Under the pieces are notes generated by a model. It was not told where the DNA came from. It did not search any database and worked only from the letters and a program-made list of their open reading frames with translations. From Chryseolinea lacunae (GTDB lineage Bacteria > Bacteroidota > Bacteroidia > Cytophagales > Cyclobacteriaceae): a stretch of DNA of 64,000 nt. The position numbers and the translations under genes are program-made. Below are positions 61,931 through 64,000 of this stretch, piece by piece; positions within the stretch are counted from its first letter, which is position 1; each line of letters begins with the position of its first letter. Where the stretch lies: NCBI RefSeq assembly GCF_016735595.1, contig NZ_JAERRB010000010.1:222002-286001 (forward strand). The letters are read 5' to 3'.

Positions 61931-63865
61931 ATGATGAAGACTTTTGGGATTGTGGCCATCTCGTTGGGCCTGGTGTTGCTGCAGATTGCTTTATACATTC
62001 ACACACAAACACCGTGGCTGCCGGTAGCCGCCGAGTTGTTGATTTTGACCGGCATAGGCATTTGGGTTGTGGTGTTCATGAGAACGCAGACTTCGGTGCA
62101 ACAAACTCATAAACGTGTTGGCGAGCAAGTTTCGCGTTTTCTGTTTAATAGTGGGGACACGAATAAAGCGAATTTGATGGTGCTGGAAACAGAGCTAAAA
62201 AACGCCACCGAATTTATCAAATACATCGGCGAGGGAAAGTTCGATGTCCCCTACCCTGGCATGACTCCCGCGCTGCACGCCTTGAATCAAAACAATCTCT
62301 CGGGCGAGTTGCTAAACATGAAAGATAAAATGCGGGCGGTGGCCGAAGAAGAACGGCAGCGCATGTGGACAGCTTCCGGGCTGACGCGCTTTTCGGAGTT
62401 AGCACGGCAGCAACATCAAAACACTGCCGAGCTGCTCAACCAATTTATTGGCGAGCTGGTGAGGTATATCGGCGCCAACCAGGGCGGAATTTTTGTGGTT
62501 GGGGAAGACGATCATGCCAATCCGGTTTTAGAACTGAAAGGATGTTATGCCTATGGACGCCGGAAATTTGTGGAACGCATCATTGCACCGGGCGAAGGAC
62601 TTGTGGGGCAAGCGTTTCTGGAAGGTGATGTTACGTTGCTCACGAACATTCCCCGGGACTATGTGAACATCACGTCCGGGCTGGGCGAGGCCACGCCGCG
62701 ATGTGTTGTGCTGGTGCCCTTGAAAAACTACGACACCGTGGAAGGGGTTTTGGAGGTGGCCTCGTTCACTGTTTGGAAGAAGTATGAGGCAGATTTCCTG
62801 GAGCGCGTTGGCGAAATTCTTGGCGCGGCACTGAGCGACATTCGCATGACGGAAGCAACACAAAAGCTGCTGGCGGAGAGTCAGCAACAGGCCACGCAAC
62901 TGAAGACGAAGGAAGAAGAGCTGCGTCAGAACCTCGAAGAAATTCACGCCACACAGGAAGCCCTGGAACGAAAATCGACTGAGTCACTCCTGCAAAACAC
63001 AAAGCTGAATGCCATTCTCGACTCGGCCGCCGATACCATCTTCACTGCCGACCGTACTGGAAAGATCGAATCAATGAATCGTGCAGGCCTCGAACTTCTG
63101 GGGTATGCCGAAAGTGAAATCATTGGCAAATCTGCGCACCTTATTTTTCCGGAAGCAGATATGGAAATCCTGTTTAACGAAAAGGCAACGTCCATAAAAC
63201 ACAACACGAACACACGCACGGTGCTGGAGGCGTTTCAAAAGCGTGGCGAGAAGGTGCCTGTTGAGTTCACCGTGAAGATGACCACGGTGGCGGGCAAGGA
63301 GATCTTTACCTGCATCCTGCACGACATCACCGAGCGCGTGAAATCAGAACACGATCAGCAACAATATATTGAGGAACTGCGCGCGCAGGAAGAAGAGCTG
63401 AGTCAGAACATGCGCGAAACACGTCGCGTCAATCAGGAGCTTGATGCGCGCGTGGCAGCCTTGAACACAAGCACCATCATGTCGGAGTCGAACCTTTATG
63501 GCGACATCCTGTATGTGAACGAAAAGTTTTGCCAGGTGTCGCAATACAGTCGCGAAGAGTTGGTTGGTGCGCCGCACAAAAAAGTGCGCCATCCCGACAT
63601 GCCCGGCGAAGTTTTCAAAGCCATGTGGACCACGATCAAAGCAGGCAACGTGTTTCGAGGCATTGTGAAAAACCGGAAGAAAGACGGCTCACACTATTGG
63701 GTGGACGCGGTGATTTCGCCGGTGCTGGATGAGCGCGGGAAGCCGATCAAATATATCGGTGTGCGCTATGTCATTGAGGACGACGAGGTCGGGAGCAGGC
63801 TTTTTGAGAAGCAGCTACTCGCGATGGGTATCCGAAAGGAAGTAGAACACAAAGTGATTGCATGA
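61931..63865 (+). CDS. membrane GAF-PAS-PAS sensor protein without a recognised output domain
   Basis: A 644-residue sensor with two N-terminal membrane spans (GIVAISLGLVLLQIALYI and PVAAELLILTGIGIWVVVF), then a HAMP-like or linker region, a GAF domain (about 160-310: NQGGIFVVGEDDHANPVLEL, then LVPLKNYDTVEGVLEVASF), a coiled coil (KTKEEELRQNLEEIHATQEA), PAS 1 (LDSAADTIFTADRTGKIESM), another coiled coil and PAS 2 (SESNLYGDILYVNEKFCQVS, then KVRHPDMPGEVF, an Aer-like motif). The protein ends soon after PAS 2 with no kinase, MCP, GGDEF or DNA-binding domain. It may work by interacting with a separate kinase. The start at 61931 (MMKTFGIV) is preferred over 61877. Confidence 0.82.
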   Translation: MMKTFGIVAISLGLVLLQIALYIHTQTPWLPVAAELLILTGIGIWVVVFMRTQTSVQQTHKRVGEQVSRFLFNSGDTNKANLMVLETELKNATEFIKYIGEGKFDVPYPGMTPALHALNQNNLSGELLNMKDKMRAVAEEERQRMWTASGLTRFSELARQQHQNTAELLNQFIGELVRYIGANQGGIFVVGEDDHANPVLELKGCYAYGRRKFVERIIAPGEGLVGQAFLEGDVTLLTNIPRDYVNITSGLGEATPRCVVLVPLKNYDTVEGVLEVASFTVWKKYEADFLERVGEILGAALSDIRMTEATQKLLAESQQQATQLKTKEEELRQNLEEIHATQEALERKSTESLLQNTKLNAILDSAADTIFTADRTGKIESMNRAGLELLGYAESEIIGKSAHLIFPEADMEILFNEKATSIKHNTNTRTVLEAFQKRGEKVPVEFTVKMTTVAGKEIFTCILHDITERVKSEHDQQQYIEELRAQEEELSQNMRETRRVNQELDARVAALNTSTIMSESNLYGDILYVNEKFCQVSQYSREELVGAPHKKVRHPDMPGEVFKAMWTTIKAGNVFRGIVKNRKKDGSHYWVDAVISPVLDERGKPIKYIGVRYVIEDDEVGSRLFEKQLLAMGIRKEVEHKVIA

Positions 63866-63897
63866 TCGTCCGTTAACGTGTAGTAGTTCCGACTTAA

Positions 63898-63960
63898 TCT
63901 GACAGTTGGGTTAACTTAGAAGTGCAAACTATCTAAAGTCAAACCCTTTAAACTGTCAGA
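63898..63960. promoter_or_regulatory. long inverted repeat at the window's right end
   Basis: TCTGACAGTT (63898-63907) and AACTGTCAGA (63951-63960) form a perfect 10-bp inverted repeat around 43 bases; GGGTT and AACCC extend it imperfectly. It ends three bases before a possible start codon (63964). It may be an operator, RNA leader or mobile-element end. Confidence 0.45.
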
Positions 63961-63963
63961 AAA

Positions 63964-64000
63964 ATGAGAACAGAATCTAAGTTAATCAAAACGAAATTAG
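63964..64000 (+). CDS. possible start of a truncated ORF
   Basis: ATG at 63964 opens a frame (MRTESKLIKTKL) that runs out of the window after 12 codons. Nothing can be said of its function. It directly follows the inverted repeat. Confidence 0.3.
   Translation, partial: MRTESKLIKTKL

Overview
The window looks like a chromosomal stretch of a Bacteroidota bacterium, most likely of the order Cytophagales (inference). Supporting signs are a protein ending in a gliding-motility/type IX sorting domain, a LytS/LytTR two-component pair, the 58-residue Hc1-type histone-like protein, the heme locus with an HmuY lipoprotein, tandem DUF3857/transglutaminase proteins, several upstream boxes of the Bacteroidota -7 form TAnnTTTG, and a moderately GC-rich coding style with few Shine-Dalgarno sequences. 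I see no ribosomal RNA, CRISPR array, prophage or complete insertion sequence. One tRNA (CAT anticodon) is present.

Layout, left to right. 1-6.6 kb: the end of a zinc metalloprotease, a Tat-exported phospholipase C, a lipoprotein gene bracketed by two copies of a palindromic repeat, a small membrane protein and a secreted alpha/beta hydrolase. 6.7-11.7 kb: a LytS/LytTR regulatory pair with a likely LytTR-type direct-repeat site in front, then Ku, a TPR protein, a DUF3667 membrane protein and a helical-repeat protein. 11.8-20.4 kb: an HD-phosphohydrolase/PycTM fusion, then two very large exported proteins: a calcineurin-phosphatase/middle-domain/beta-barrel fusion and an SBBP/PKD protein with a type B T9SS signal. 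20.5-29.5 kb: small cytosolic and membrane proteins, a signal-less HtrA-like protease, then a complete heme-acquisition operon transcribed leftward in the order hmuT-U-V-S-R-Y plus a small Cys-containing protein.

29.6-37.1 kb: a tandem pair of transglutaminase-like exported proteins, a more AT-rich accessory patch with two exported proteins of unknown function, and a hicAB toxin-antitoxin module with an inverted-repeat operator, ending at the tRNA. 37.2-49.5 kb: a HAD phosphatase, an M50 peptidase, biotin carboxylase, an alpha-oxoamine synthase (sphingolipid or sulfonolipid type), Hc1, the ligA-DUF6913-dapA cluster, an M1 peptidase and a beta-lactamase-family serine hydrolase. 49.7-56.7 kb: an ECF-sigma envelope-stress operon (sigma factor, anti-sigma-like protein, Spy-like chaperone, outer-membrane barrel), then serC, a voltage-gated K+ channel and a serB-serA fusion, which together encode the whole serine pathway. 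56.7-64 kb: a secreted protein of unknown function, a GNAT acetyltransferase, an M28 peptidase, a long gene-free interval and a GAF/PAS/PAS sensor lacking an output domain.

The heme operon supplies a haemophore, an outer-membrane receptor, periplasmic and inner-membrane transport, and a cytosolic heme-handling factor. The sigma/anti-sigma/Spy/barrel cluster suggests envelope-stress sensing. The least-explained items are the covarying palindromic repeats at 3.5 and 4.9 kb, the kinase-like signature between phosphatase and barrel at about 15.1 kb, the orphan HD-PycTM protein, the structured gene-free region at 57.7-58.0 kb and the unusual tRNA T-loop. Coordinates and motifs were read by eye; family names come from recognition, not from database searches.
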